DNA of 6,402 bases from an uncultured Granulicatella sp. Lineage in GTDB: Bacteria; Bacillota; Bacilli; Lactobacillales; Aerococcaceae. This document shows positions 1 through 6,402 of this stretch, piece by piece (positions within the stretch are counted from its first letter, which is position 1; the number at the start of each line of letters is the position of its first letter). The stretch is taken from assembly GCA_937891475.1 (NCBI GenBank), contig CALATC010000204.1, forward strand, positions 1-6,402, read 5' to 3'. The notes under the pieces are model-generated. The model did no database searches. It saw only the letters and a program-made list of their open reading frames with translations, and had not been told where the DNA came from. The position numbers and the translations under genes were made by a program.

Positions 1-1400
1 AGAAATTCTTGTTTCATATCAAGCACATGAACTTGAGGTAATGGTTGATGTTTAGCACGCTTTGTTAACCGTAATAAACGATAAACTCCCTTTTCCGCTC
101 TTGCTCGAGATTCTAAACTTGGAGTTGCACTTCCAAGTACGACAGGGCAATGATGATATTTTCCTCTCCAAATCGCAATATCTCTCGCATGATAACGTGG
201 AGTATCATCCTGCTTATAAGTACTCTCATGTTCTTCATCTAAAATAATAATGCCAATATTTTCTAATGGAGCAAATACTGAAGATCTTGCTCCAACAACA
301 ATGTCTGCTCGACCTTCTTTTATTTTTTGCCATTCATCATGTTTTTCTCCAGGATTCAACCCACTATGTAAAACAGCTACTCGATTCCCAAATCGTTCTT
401 TGAATCGTTGAACCATTTGAGGGGTTAATGAAATTTCTGGAACAAGCATCATAGCGCTTTTCCCTTTTTGAATGGCTTCTCCAATCCATTGAAGATACAC
501 TTCTGTCTTTCCTGAGCCTGTCACGCCTTGCAATAAGTAAACATGAGAGGTTTCATCACTCTCTTCTTCTAACACTTGTTGAAAGACTTGTTTTTGCTCA
601 TCATTTAATTCAAATGGTTTAGAGTGGATAATTTTTCTTCCTGCGTAAGGGTCTCTATCTACTGCTCTTTTTTCAAGCGTAATCCACCCTTTATCGACAG
701 CTTTCTTCACATCTGCTTGCACAACATTAAAGCGAGTGATAAATTCAGTTTTGGCAATTTCTGTATTCTCTAAACTGGATAAACCTTCCAGAAATCTTAA
801 CTGTTTTGCCGCATTTTTTGGAACTTGCTTCATCATTTCCAAATATTCTTCAGGTAAATACGATAATACAATCCAATCTTCTGTTTTTATTTGTTTGCGG
901 TCTTCTACTAAAGTTTTTGTTTGAACAATTCCTTTTTGTTTTAAACGTAGTAACTCTGCCAAAATTTCCTTTGGCATTTCATCCGTTACTTCTATTTCTA
1001 ATTGCCCATTAAAAATTCTTTGAAAAATTTCTTCTTGCTCTTGGGGATTTTCTAATATAAATAACTTTCTTGTTGTTGTTTTTAACATCGCTGGCAACAT
1101 TGTTTGATAACAGTGAATTAAAAAGGCAAATAAATGATTGGACATATATTCTCCTAATTCAATCATTTCTTTTGAGAGAACAGGTTCAAGATCCATTAAT
1201 CTTTCAATTTCTTTTAATTCCCCATCAAAATCAGATGTTGGACGAATTGAAACAACAAATCCTTGCACACTTCTTCCAGCAAATGGAACAACAACTCTCA
1301 TTCCCACTTCGATTTCTCCTTCGAAGATTGCAGGAATTCTATAATCAAATGGTCGATTCACTTGTTTTACTGGTACATCTACAATTACTTGTGCAAACAT
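1..1400 (-). CDS. priA: Primosomal protein N' (PriA replication-restart helicase), N-terminal part, cut by left edge
   Basis: PriA is a 3'-to-5' superfamily 2 DNA helicase that recognises stalled or abandoned replication forks and loads the replicative helicase through the primosome. The reading frame is open from the ATG at 1398-1400 to the window edge, giving 466 full codons of a protein usually near 800 residues. Residues 1 to about 105 (begins MFAQVIVDVPV) match the 3'-DNA-end-binding domain, and a winged-helix region follows. The helicase core shows LNDEQK near 265-270, Walker A GVTGSGKTE at 292-300, motif Ia LVPEISLTPQM at 319-329, GARSSVFAP at 370-378, the DEEH Walker B box at 388-391 followed by YKQDDTPRYHARD, and motif III GSATPSLES at 423-431. 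The zinc-binding cysteines and C-terminal domain lie beyond the edge. The start is supported by AGAGGTG seven to eight bases upstream and by the family-typical N-terminus. It lies downstream of gmk-rpoZ but behind a terminator. Confidence 0.97.
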   Translation of the reverse strand, partial: MFAQVIVDVPVKQVNRPFDYRIPAIFEGEIEVGMRVVVPFAGRSVQGFVVSIRPTSDFDGELKEIERLMDLEPVLSKEMIELGEYMSNHLFAFLIHCYQTMLPAMLKTTTRKLFILENPQEQEEIFQRIFNGQLEIEVTDEMPKEILAELLRLKQKGIVQTKTLVEDRKQIKTEDWIVLSYLPEEYLEMMKQVPKNAAKQLRFLEGLSSLENTEIAKTEFITRFNVVQADVKKAVDKGWITLEKRAVDRDPYAGRKIIHSKPFELNDEQKQVFQQVLEEESDETSHVYLLQGVTGSGKTEVYLQWIGEAIQKGKSAMMLVPEISLTPQMVQRFKERFGNRVAVLHSGLNPGEKHDEWQKIKEGRADIVVGARSSVFAPLENIGIIILDEEHESTYKQDDTPRYHARDIAIWRGKYHHCPVVLGSATPSLESRARAEKGVYRLLRLTKRAKHQPLPQVHVLDMKQEF

Positions 1401-1406
1401 GATTTC

Positions 1407-1422
1407 ACCTCTCTTTAGAGGT
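1407..1422 (-). promoter_or_regulatory. Hairpin enclosing the priA ribosome binding site
   Basis: On the minus strand the bases just before priA read ACCTCT-AAAG-AGAGGT followed by GAAATC and the ATG. The two 6-base arms are perfectly complementary, and the downstream arm is the Shine-Dalgarno sequence itself. Folding would hide the ribosome binding site, so the short leader could damp or modulate PriA translation. The pairing is seen directly; any regulatory effect is inference, and a 6-bp stem with three A-U pairs is only moderately stable. Confidence 0.5.
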
Positions 1423-1440
1423 ATACTTACCCCAATTTAC

Positions 1441-1470
1441 ATCATAAGAATAGTGTATCATCTTTTTCAA
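1441..1470 (-). promoter_or_regulatory. Putative SigA-type promoter of priA
   Basis: On the minus strand TTGAAA (1465-1470) and TATGAT (1441-1446) are separated by 18 bases. They match the -35 and -10 consensus at four and five of six positions. Transcription would begin near 1433-1434 and give a leader of about 33 nt that contains the ribosome-binding-site hairpin. The terminator between rpoZ and this site makes a separate promoter for priA plausible. An overlapping alternative -10 (TACACT) cannot be excluded. Confidence 0.5.
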
Positions 1471-1510
1471 AAAATAGAAAACCATTTATTCAGTCTTAAA
1501 TTTTATTTAT

Positions 1511-1551
1511 AAAAATAAAAACCTTGAAGGGATTTCTCCACTTCAAGGTTT
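1511..1551 (-). terminator. Rho-independent terminator after rpoZ
   Basis: A perfect 11-bp inverted repeat (1519-1529 with 1541-1551, core ACCTTGAAG/CTTCAAGGT) encloses an 11-nt loop. On the minus strand it is followed by TTATTTTTA. The stem begins 8 bases after the rpoZ stop codon. It should end most gmk-rpoZ transcripts and so uncouple priA from the upstream genes. The plus-strand side has only a short T stretch (TTTC), so the terminator faces one way. Confidence 0.85.
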
Positions 1552-1559
1552 CTTCATCA

Positions 1560-1775
1560 TTAAACTTCTTCAGGAATACTATCTTCACGAATTCCTAATT
1601 CACCAGCGATAACTTCTTCTAACGCACGGCCAACATTTTTATCTGATTGATAGTCTTCTAATTTTTGTGGTTCATGATGGTGTAATTCATGAGCTCTTTT
1701 ACTTGATAAAATTACTAAAGAATATTTTGAATCAATTTTGTTCAATAATTTATCAATTGAAGGATATAACATCAT
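1560..1775 (-). CDS. rpoZ: DNA-directed RNA polymerase subunit omega
   Basis: Omega is the small RNA polymerase subunit that wraps the C-terminal tail of beta-prime and helps assembly and stability of the enzyme. The 71-residue product is in the usual size range for Firmicutes. It has the family landmarks MLYPSIDKLLNKIDSKYSLV at the N-terminus, KRAHEL at about 26-31, and a DKNVGRALEEVIAGEL helix at about 45-60. A histidine run (HHH, 32-34) sits in the variable loop. Two ATG codons are adjacent at 1773-1775 and 1770-1772. The first lies 8 bases after AGAGGT (1784-1789) and is used here, though homologues often begin MLYPS, so the second is equally possible. The gene follows gmk by 16 bp, its ribosome binding site fills that gap, and a terminator follows, so the two genes are almost certainly co-transcribed. 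Confidence 0.95.
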   Translation of the reverse strand: MMLYPSIDKLLNKIDSKYSLVILSSKRAHELHHHEPQKLEDYQSDKNVGRALEEVIAGELGIREDSIPEEV

Positions 1776-1791
1776 AATAGATTACCTCTTT

Positions 1792-2415
1792 CTACTCTTC
1801 ATCCAGTATTTCTTCTAACTCTTCTATAGTATCTAAATTTCTAATGATTCGCAAGTGCTCCGTTTGAATAATTGCTTCGATTTTTTGAACTGCATTATCT
1901 ACTGTATCGTTCACTACAGAGTAATCATAATACTTCATCAACTCTAATTCTTCACGAGCTGTTTTCATACGCTTCGCAATTACTTCATCAGAATCTGTTC
2001 CTCGATTAACAATACGGCTTTCTAATTCATTTAAATCAGGTGGCGTTAAGAAAATAAACACTCCCTCTGGCATTAATTCACGAACTTGAATAGCACCTTG
2101 TACATCAATTTCTAAAAACACATCTTTCCCTGTTGCTAATGTATTTTCTACATATTCTAGTGGAGTGCCATAATAATTCCCAACATATTCAGCATATTCC
2201 AATAATTGTTTATTTTGAATCATTTGTTCAAATTCTTCTCTTGTCTTGAAGAAATAATCGACTCCATCTGTTTCACCTGTTCGTGGTTTGCGAGTTGTGG
2301 CTGAAATTGAGTAAACAAATTTTTGTTCCCCTTTTGAAAAAATTGCAGCTCTAACTGTTCCTTTCCCTACGCCTGATGGTCCAGATAAAACGATTAACAA
2401 TCCTCTTTTTGTCAT
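1792..2415 (-). CDS. gmk: Guanylate kinase
   Basis: Cytoplasmic guanylate kinase (ATP + GMP to ADP + GDP), essential for making GTP and dGTP and for GMP salvage. The 207 residues are the standard length. The P-loop GPSGVGKGT is at 12-20. The GMP-binding segment [11 protein letters not shown] at 38-48 supplies Ser38, Arg42, Arg45 and Glu48, with Tyr54, Glu73, Tyr82 and Thr84 at the other expected GMP contacts and Asp104 in the EIDVQGA motif. The lid arginines lie in SRIVNRGTD (133-141) and AKRM (147-150). All expected catalytic residues are present. The ATG at 2413-2415 gives the family-typical [12 protein letters not shown] start. Its GGAG (2429-2432) is 13 bases away, which is rather long. 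In Firmicutes this enzyme is a known target of inhibition by (p)ppGpp; that is family knowledge and is not shown here. It is first in an operon with rpoZ. Confidence 0.98.
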   Translation of the reverse strand: MTKRGLLIVLSGPSGVGKGTVRAAIFSKGEQKFVYSISATTRKPRTGETDGVDYFFKTREEFEQMIQNKQLLEYAEYVGNYYGTPLEYVENTLATGKDVFLEIDVQGAIQVRELMPEGVFIFLTPPDLNELESRIVNRGTDSDEVIAKRMKTAREELELMKYYDYSVVNDTVDNAVQKIEAIIQTEHLRIIRNLDTIEELEEILDEE

Positions 2416-2459
2416 AATCGTCTCAAAACTCCATTCTTTTTAAAGCTTTCTACTATCTT

Positions 2460-2489
2460 ATCATAAACTTAAGTCGAACAACAAGCCAA
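2460..2489 (-). promoter_or_regulatory. Putative promoter of gmk-rpoZ
   Basis: On the minus strand TTGGCT (2484-2489) and TATGAT (2460-2465) are separated by 18 bases, with a predicted start near 2453 and a leader of under 40 nt. The -10 is good and the -35 is weak. TTGTTC with TAAGAT, 16 bases apart and a few bases downstream, is a competing reading. No riboswitch or attenuator is visible in the short leader. Confidence 0.45.
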
Positions 2490-2570
2490 AGCAGAAAAAA
2501 TATCACTTCCTCAACAAATTATAATCTTCTCCTCATTTTTATTTGTGCTTTTTCTTAAACAATCCGGAAA

Positions 2571-2600
2571 AATATTGCGATGCACCGCACATAAAATATT
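2571..2600. repeat. Imperfect dyad next to the -35 box, possible operator
   Basis: AATATT at 2571-2576 recurs at 2595-2600 and is self-complementary, so the two copies form the outer arms of a dyad. Between them TGCG (2576-2579) pairs with CGCA (2586-2589) around ATGCAC. The right arm overlaps the first bases of the -35 hexamer of the rightward promoter, a position where a repressor could act. The symmetry is imperfect, AT-rich arms arise easily by chance, and I recognise no known operator. Confidence 0.2.
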
Positions 2601-2627
2601 GACTTTTTTCTAAAAACTCCATATGAT
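2599..2627 (+). promoter_or_regulatory. SigA-type promoter of the membrane-anchored propeller gene
   Basis: TTGACT (2599-2604) and TATGAT (2622-2627) are separated by exactly 17 bases, a near-consensus vegetative promoter. The predicted start near 2634 gives a leader of about 45 nt to the ATG at 2680. An in-frame ATG at 2623 lies inside this -10 element and so would be upstream of the transcript, which supports the shorter protein. The 2490-2598 stretch between the two divergent promoters holds no gene; it is AT-rich with one imperfect dyad (2571-2600). Confidence 0.75.
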
Positions 2628-2679
2628 AAAGATAAGGTTGAAAAGGTTTACATTTTCAGTGCGAAAGGGGAAATCATTT

Positions 2680-3795
2680 ATGAAGAAGAAATCGAAAAAA
2701 CTAAAATTTATTTTTCCTGTTATTGTTGTACTCGTAATATTAGCACTTTTCTTAACACCAAAGTTACTTGACTCGCTCCCTAAGAATTTTTCTATTTCAT
2801 CAGACTCTAATTTTTATATAGTCGGATACCACAACATTGAAGGATATCAACTGGACGGTTCTAATTTCAAAAAAGTTTCTGATGAAAAAATAGACATTGT
2901 TAAAGGACAAATCAATCCGACCGTTAAACGTGCAGAATTATCCAATCGTTATTTAGTGTTTTCTGAGGAAGGAAAACCTCACGGTGTCATTGGAAGAGTT
3001 ACATCTGTTGATTTTAAAGCAGGGGAAATCAAACACCATAAAACAGATGACTATGCTTATACATCTTCCGGCTCAAATTCTGATTACTATTTCACTTCCG
3101 CTTCAAATTATTTAGCAACTTTTGATTCAACATTAAAAAAAGTAGATAAATATATTTTTGAAGAACCGGTTATTCTTTCAGACTTTTCAAACGAAGGGAA
3201 TCATCTTTATTTTTTAGGAACAGATGTCAAAGGTGATTCAAATCATCAGGCTCTAAATAATTTATATCATTTTTCACTTCATGACAGCAAATTACAGTTG
3301 AATTATAAAGAACCGTTATACGAGCAACCAGAAGTCACTTATTACTTTAACAATAGCTTGGTAAGAGGAAATCACTTATACGCAACTTCAAGTGGTTATC
3401 ATAAAGACTCTACGAAAGAAAAAATAGTTCTAGGACAAATGTTCCACTATGATATGGATTCAGGAACAAAAGAGTTCATTGATTTACCTGAAATTGCTCC
3501 TACCAATCTATATGAACTAAAAGGTGATTTAGTAGCCATTGAACATTCAACAGTATATTCTAAAAAAATTGGATTCAGCCTTTTTCATTTAACAAATCAC
3601 TCCTCACAATTCATCGATTTATCTGAATTTGGGTTTGATGTTAATAAGGATTCTTTAAAAGATATGAAACAAATAGATGACGACACTTTATTAGTTTTAG
3701 TAGGGAATAAGATTCTAAACTATCAAATTAGTACAAATACCGTCCTATCTCAAAAAGAAGTTGACCCTTATTCATTTCATATTTGGGTAAAATAA
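2680..3795 (+). CDS. Unrecognised membrane-anchored protein with a probable extracellular seven-bladed beta-propeller
   Basis: I do not recognise this 371-residue protein as a named family. It opens with a strongly basic stretch (KKKSKKLK, 2-9) and one hydrophobic helix at about 10-27. There is no lipobox cysteine and no clear signal peptidase site, so it is probably a type II membrane anchor with the rest outside the cell. Residues 40-370 are rich in beta-prone, aromatic and Ser/Asn/Asp residues. They fall into about seven degenerate units of 40-50 residues with an 'xxLY/LVxxxG...hhxYxhxxxxh' pattern, for example NFYIVGYHNIEGYQLDG (44-60), NHLYFLG with NNLYHFSL (174-200), NHLYATS with GQMFHYDMDSG (231-262) and TLLVLVGNKILNYQI (336-350). 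This suggests a WD40/YVTN-like propeller. There are no cysteines and no visible catalytic motif. The start at 2680 has AAAGGGGA about 9 bases upstream; an in-frame ATG at 2623 is rejected because it lies in the promoter -10. The gene is monocistronic. A sensor, binding or scaffold role is only a guess. Confidence 0.85.
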   Translation: MKKKSKKLKFIFPVIVVLVILALFLTPKLLDSLPKNFSISSDSNFYIVGYHNIEGYQLDGSNFKKVSDEKIDIVKGQINPTVKRAELSNRYLVFSEEGKPHGVIGRVTSVDFKAGEIKHHKTDDYAYTSSGSNSDYYFTSASNYLATFDSTLKKVDKYIFEEPVILSDFSNEGNHLYFLGTDVKGDSNHQALNNLYHFSLHDSKLQLNYKEPLYEQPEVTYYFNNSLVRGNHLYATSSGYHKDSTKEKIVLGQMFHYDMDSGTKEFIDLPEIAPTNLYELKGDLVAIEHSTVYSKKIGFSLFHLTNHSSQFIDLSEFGFDVNKDSLKDMKQIDDDTLLVLVGNKILNYQISTNTVLSQKEVDPYSFHIWVK

Positions 3796-3801
3796 CAATA
3801 A

Positions 3802-3839
3802 CAAAAACGAGCATCTCCATTTCAAGATGCTCGTTTTTT
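3802..3839. terminator. Bidirectional rho-independent terminator between the propeller gene and ntpD
   Basis: A perfect 14-bp stem pairs 3803-3816 with 3825-3838 around an 8-nt loop; its core is CGAGCATCT/AGATGCTCG, flanked by A and T runs. On the plus strand it ends in TTTTTT shortly after the propeller gene stop at 3795. On the minus strand it ends in TTTTTG and lies 10 bases after the ntpD stop at 3849. One hairpin thus serves both convergent units and marks ntpD as the last gene of the V-ATPase operon. Confidence 0.92.
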
Positions 3840-3848
3840 GTTTCTTCA

Positions 3849-4484
3849 TTATGATTTTTGACCCATATCTTTTACTTTCATAATACGAGTAATACTTGCA
3901 CGTTCTTGTTCTTCTAACTTCATTTCAATGTAGTAAATCGTCTCTTCTAATTGAGGAATCATACGATATTCTAAGGCATTTACTCTTCGACGTGTTTTTT
4001 CAATTTCATCAGCTAATAACTGACAAGTTTTTTCAATTTCTGTTAACGATAATAAATCAGGTAACACTGCAGAAATTTCTTCAATCGAATGGTCAATCTC
4101 ACTATTCGAGTTTAAATAGCCATATTTAAAATCACTCTCTTGATTTTGTTCTACTACTGTAAAATTCATTTCTGGAACAGAAACACTCATAATATTTTTT
4201 TCTTGTAAATTCAATGTGACACTTTGTGGTGGAATTGCCACTAGTTCTTCAATAAAAGCTTCTTCTAAGGTTGCTTTTGCTAAAACAAAACTTTTCATTC
4301 CTGCTGTTAAACGTTTTTCAACTTGATCACGTAATTCATTATTTTTACGAATCAACTCAATGAATTGTCTCATTAATTCATCTTGCTTATCTTTTAATAA
4401 TTTATGACCACGAACAGAAACGGTTAATCGCTGTTTTAATTTAGACAATTCCATTCTTGTTGGTTTTACATTTAATCTCACCAT
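3849..4484 (-). CDS. ntpD: V-type ATPase subunit D (central rotor shaft)
   Basis: Subunit D is the coiled-coil axle that turns inside the A3B3 hexamer and, with F, transmits torque between ATP hydrolysis or synthesis and the membrane ring. The 211 residues begin with the family signature [14 protein letters not shown] (7-20) and [14 protein letters not shown] (25-38). The long N-terminal helix runs to about 75, a beta-rich middle covers roughly 88-125, and the C-terminal helix (about 130-203) contains the conserved [20 protein letters not shown] (160-179). The length is slightly below the roughly 230 of E. hirae NtpD, within family variation. The ATG (4482-4484) is preceded by GGGGAG placed in the last codons of ntpB, and the gap to the ntpB stop is only 7 bp, which implies translational coupling. 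A terminator follows, so no ntpH or ntpJ equivalents come after it. Confidence 0.97.
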   Translation of the reverse strand: MVRLNVKPTRMELSKLKQRLTVSVRGHKLLKDKQDELMRQFIELIRKNNELRDQVEKRLTAGMKSFVLAKATLEEAFIEELVAIPPQSVTLNLQEKNIMSVSVPEMNFTVVEQNQESDFKYGYLNSNSEIDHSIEEISAVLPDLLSLTEIEKTCQLLADEIEKTRRRVNALEYRMIPQLEETIYYIEMKLEEQERASITRIMKVKDMGQKS

Positions 4485-4491
4485 TTAGGAA

Positions 4492-5868
4492 TCACTCCCC
4501 TTTAGGTAAAAATTCATCAAGCATTTCATCCTTGATACGTTTTAATTCCGTACGAGGTAAAATTGATAGTAATTCCCAACCTAAATCTAATGTTTCTTGA
4601 ATGGTACGATTCGTTTGGAATCCTTGGCTGATGTATTCTTTTTCGAATCGATCTGTAAATTCAACATATAATTTATCTGTTTTTGATAAAGCAGATTCCC
4701 CTAATACGACTGCTAATTCTTTTGCTTGTTTTCCTGTTGCATAGGCAGCAAATAATTGGTTCATTGTTGAAGCATGGTCTTTACGAGTTTTTCCTTCACC
4801 TGAACCTTTATCTTTCAAACGAGAAAGAGATGGCAATACATTAATTGGAGGTTGAATTCCTTGTTTATCTAATGCACGATCCAAAATAATTTGACCTTCG
4901 GTAATATACCCTGTTAAGTCTGGAATTGGATGTGTAATATCATCTTCAGGCATTGATAAAATTGGAATTTGAGTTACAGATCCTTTACGTCCTACTAGAC
5001 GTCCAGCACGTTCATACAATGTCGATAAGTTTGTATACAAGTAACCTGGATATCCACGGCGACCTGGAACCTCACGACGAGCTGCTGAAATTTCACGTAA
5101 TGCTTCACAGTAGTTTGTCATATCTGTCATAATTACTAAAACGTGCATATCTTTTTCATATGCTAAATATTCAGCTGTTGTTAAGGCTATTTTAGGAGTC
5201 GCAATTCTTTCAATCGCTGGGTCATTCGCTAAGTTAATAAACATTACAGAACGATCAATCGCTCCTGTTTTACGGAAATCTTCCATAAAGTATTCTGCTT
5301 CGTCAAAGGTAATTCCCATCGCAGCAAATACTACCGCAAATTTTTCGTCACTATTTAACACAGTAGCTTGACGAGCAATTTGAGCTGCTAATTCTTTATG
5401 AGGTAAACCTGAACCAGAGAATACTGGTAATTTTTGTCCACGAACTAATGTATTTAAATGGTCGATTGCTGAAATCCCTGTTTGAATAAATTCATCCGGA
5501 TAGTCACGAGAAACTGGGTTAATCGCTTGTCCATTCACATCTAAAGATGCTTCCGGTAATAATTCAGGACCACCATCAATAACATTTCCCATTCCATCGA
5601 AAATACGACCAACCATATCTTCTGATACATTTAAGGATAAAGGTTTTCCTTTAAAACGTACTTTTGAATCACGAATGTTAATACCGCTAGGTCCTTCAAA
5701 AATTTGCACCATCGCTTTATCTTCATGAACTTCTAGTACTTGTCCATGACGAGTTTCTCCATTTTGTAATTGGATTTCTACTAACTCATCAAATTTAACG
5801 CCTTCTACTTGTTCAACCATCATTAGAGGGCCGACAACTTCACTAATCGTACGATATTCTTTAAGCAT
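4492..5868 (-). CDS. ntpB: V-type ATPase subunit B (non-catalytic head subunit)
   Basis: Subunit B alternates with A in the V1 hexamer and completes each catalytic site from the side. The 458 residues match the full length of E. hirae NtpB. An N-terminal beta-barrel (about 1-75, [20 protein letters not shown]) precedes the nucleotide-binding fold. At 147-160 the P-loop position reads [14 protein letters not shown], lacking the GKT of a true Walker A, as expected for the non-catalytic subunit. The family motif PSLSRL (346-351) contains Arg350, equivalent to the arginine finger that reaches the A-subunit site. A C-terminal helical domain follows ([20 protein letters not shown], 372-391). The start at 5866-5868 follows AGGAGG (5877-5882) by 8 bases, and the gene overlaps the end of ntpA by 8 bp. 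Confidence 0.99.
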   Translation of the reverse strand: MLKEYRTISEVVGPLMMVEQVEGVKFDELVEIQLQNGETRHGQVLEVHEDKAMVQIFEGPSGINIRDSKVRFKGKPLSLNVSEDMVGRIFDGMGNVIDGGPELLPEASLDVNGQAINPVSRDYPDEFIQTGISAIDHLNTLVRGQKLPVFSGSGLPHKELAAQIARQATVLNSDEKFAVVFAAMGITFDEAEYFMEDFRKTGAIDRSVMFINLANDPAIERIATPKIALTTAEYLAYEKDMHVLVIMTDMTNYCEALREISAARREVPGRRGYPGYLYTNLSTLYERAGRLVGRKGSVTQIPILSMPEDDITHPIPDLTGYITEGQIILDRALDKQGIQPPINVLPSLSRLKDKGSGEGKTRKDHASTMNQLFAAYATGKQAKELAVVLGESALSKTDKLYVEFTDRFEKEYISQGFQTNRTIQETLDLGWELLSILPRTELKRIKDEMLDEFLPKGE

Positions 5869-6402
5869 TTGTCATTCCTCCTTTTTGAATAGTTGCTTTA
5901 ACATCTTCTTGAATTTGTTCTTTAATCGCTGTAAATTGTTCCATTTGACTTTCTGGAATATATTTTGAACGAGCAATACGGTCACGAATTTCTTCTGTAC
6001 CATCCATAATTTCTGCATAGTAAGCACCAACGCTCATCGCATGTCTTGCTTGTTCTTCAAATGTTAAAATTAAATCTAACATACGATATTGTTTTTCACG
6101 AGAAGTGAATGTATCCACTTCGTCAAACGCATTTTGTTGTAAGTAATCTTCACGAATAGATTTCGCAATTGTCATTGTTAAGCGGTCTTTTTCAGATAAT
6201 GACTCTAAACCAACTAAACGTACAATTTCTTCTAAGCTTGCTTCTTCTTGTAATGTTTGCATTGCATGTTGAACCATAGATGACCAATTTTCATGAATGT
6301 GTTCATCCATATATTTTCCAACTTCTTGATTGTATAAAGAATAAGAAGTTAACCAGTTCATAGATGGGAAGTGACGTTTTTGCGCCAATGTTGCATCTAA
6401 TC
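5861..6402 (-). CDS. ntpA: V-type ATPase catalytic subunit A, C-terminal part, cut by right edge
   Basis: Subunit A hydrolyses or makes ATP in the V1 head. Only about the last 179 codons of a protein normally near 590 residues are present, and the frame is open to the window edge. The visible part starts in the conserved [20 protein letters not shown], equivalent to the [19 protein letters not shown] signature of archaeal/V-type A subunits, and continues with the C-terminal helical domain ([34 protein letters not shown]). The Walker A lysine and catalytic glutamate lie upstream, outside the window. The TTG at 6386-6388 is an internal leucine codon and not a start. The stop (5861-5863) lies inside ntpB, whose AGGAGG is embedded in the last ntpA codons. 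Whether the enzyme moves Na+ or H+ depends on the membrane K subunit and cannot be told here. Confidence 0.97.
   Translation of the reverse strand, partial: LDATLAQKRHFPSMNWLTSYSLYNQEVGKYMDEHIHENWSSMVQHAMQTLQEEASLEEIVRLVGLESLSEKDRLTMTIAKSIREDYLQQNAFDEVDTFTSREKQYRMLDLILTFEEQARHAMSVGAYYAEIMDGTEEIRDRIARSKYIPESQMEQFTAIKEQIQEDVKATIQKGGMTNA
5877..5882 (-). promoter_or_regulatory. Ribosome binding site of ntpB inside ntpA
   Basis: A perfect AGGAGG lies in the last codons of ntpA, 8 bases before the ntpB ATG. With the 8-bp gene overlap this allows ribosomes finishing ntpA to reinitiate on ntpB and also permits independent strong loading, which fits the equal A and B stoichiometry needed in the V1 head. 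Confidence 0.85.

Noticed and set aside
62..1402. Several plus-strand open frames (62-247, 736-924, 806-1012, 1070-1402, 1138-1344)
   Set aside because: All lie antisense to priA, whose minus-strand frame is open throughout and carries all expected helicase motifs; the plus-strand products resemble nothing and have no convincing ribosome binding sites.
1501..1520. AT-only perfect palindrome TTTTATTT-ATAA-AAATAAAA
   Set aside because: It is the A/T-rich tail of the rpoZ terminator and adjoining sequence; with no G-C pairs it is not a stable or specific element by itself.
2623..2679. N-terminal extension of the propeller protein from the ATG at 2623
   Set aside because: The ATG is inside the promoter -10 box and has no ribosome binding site; the ATG at 2680 does.
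3896..4129. Plus-strand open frame antisense to ntpD
   Set aside because: It is a shadow of the conserved C-terminal coiled-coil of ntpD, and its product has no recognisable features.
4492..5868. Missing GKT in the P-loop of ntpB as a possible loss of function
   Set aside because: The B subunit of V-type ATPases is naturally non-catalytic and normally lacks a full Walker A; the arginine finger at residue 350 is intact.
6386..6388. TTG as a start codon for a 175-residue protein
   Set aside because: The frame continues upstream to the window edge in conserved NtpA sequence; this TTG encodes an internal leucine.
1..6402. CRISPR array, mobile element, tRNA/rRNA or defence island
   Set aside because: No regularly spaced repeats, transposase, integrase, terminal repeats, RNA gene signatures or defence-type domains are visible; apart from one unknown gene everything is core genome.

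Overview
The window looks like a chromosomal segment from a low-GC Gram-positive bacterium, most likely in the Lactobacillales (Enterococcus/Carnobacteriaceae-like). The base composition is AT-rich, ribosome binding sites are strong AGGAGG-type, and promoters are of the SigA type. Housekeeping genes lie in the gmk-rpoZ-priA order usual for Firmicutes, next to a V-type ATPase operon with an ntpA-ntpB-ntpD order like that of Enterococcus hirae. The genus assignment is inference; nothing in the window fixes a species.

Layout. Positions 1-1400 (minus) hold the N-terminal 466 codons of the primosomal helicase PriA, cut by the left edge. Positions 1401-1559 are noncoding: a promoter and ribosome-binding-site hairpin for priA, and a terminator for the operon upstream of it. 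Positions 1560-2415 (minus) hold gmk (guanylate kinase) followed 16 bp later by rpoZ (RNA polymerase omega). Positions 2416-2679 are a divergent intergenic region with a clear promoter facing right and a weaker one facing left. Positions 2680-3795 (plus) encode the only gene I do not recognise: a 371-residue membrane-anchored protein whose extracellular part looks like a seven-bladed beta-propeller. A strong bidirectional terminator at about 3803-3838 separates it from the convergent V-ATPase genes. Positions 3849-6402 (minus) hold ntpD, ntpB and the C-terminal part of ntpA, cut by the right edge.

How the genes work together. NtpA, NtpB and NtpD are the catalytic head and central shaft of the V1 motor. 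They are tightly spaced, with an 8-bp ntpA/ntpB overlap and a 7-bp ntpB-ntpD gap, and the operon ends right after ntpD. gmk and rpoZ form a small operon joining GMP phosphorylation to RNA polymerase assembly. priA follows in the same direction but is separated from them by a terminator and its own promoter. The propeller gene is a stand-alone transcription unit with its own promoter and terminator; its function cannot be read from sequence alone.

I found no CRISPR array, transposon, tRNA, rRNA, phage gene or recognisable defence system. Most of the window is ordinary core genome. The items most worth a second look are the membrane-anchored propeller protein and the hairpin that buries the priA ribosome binding site.
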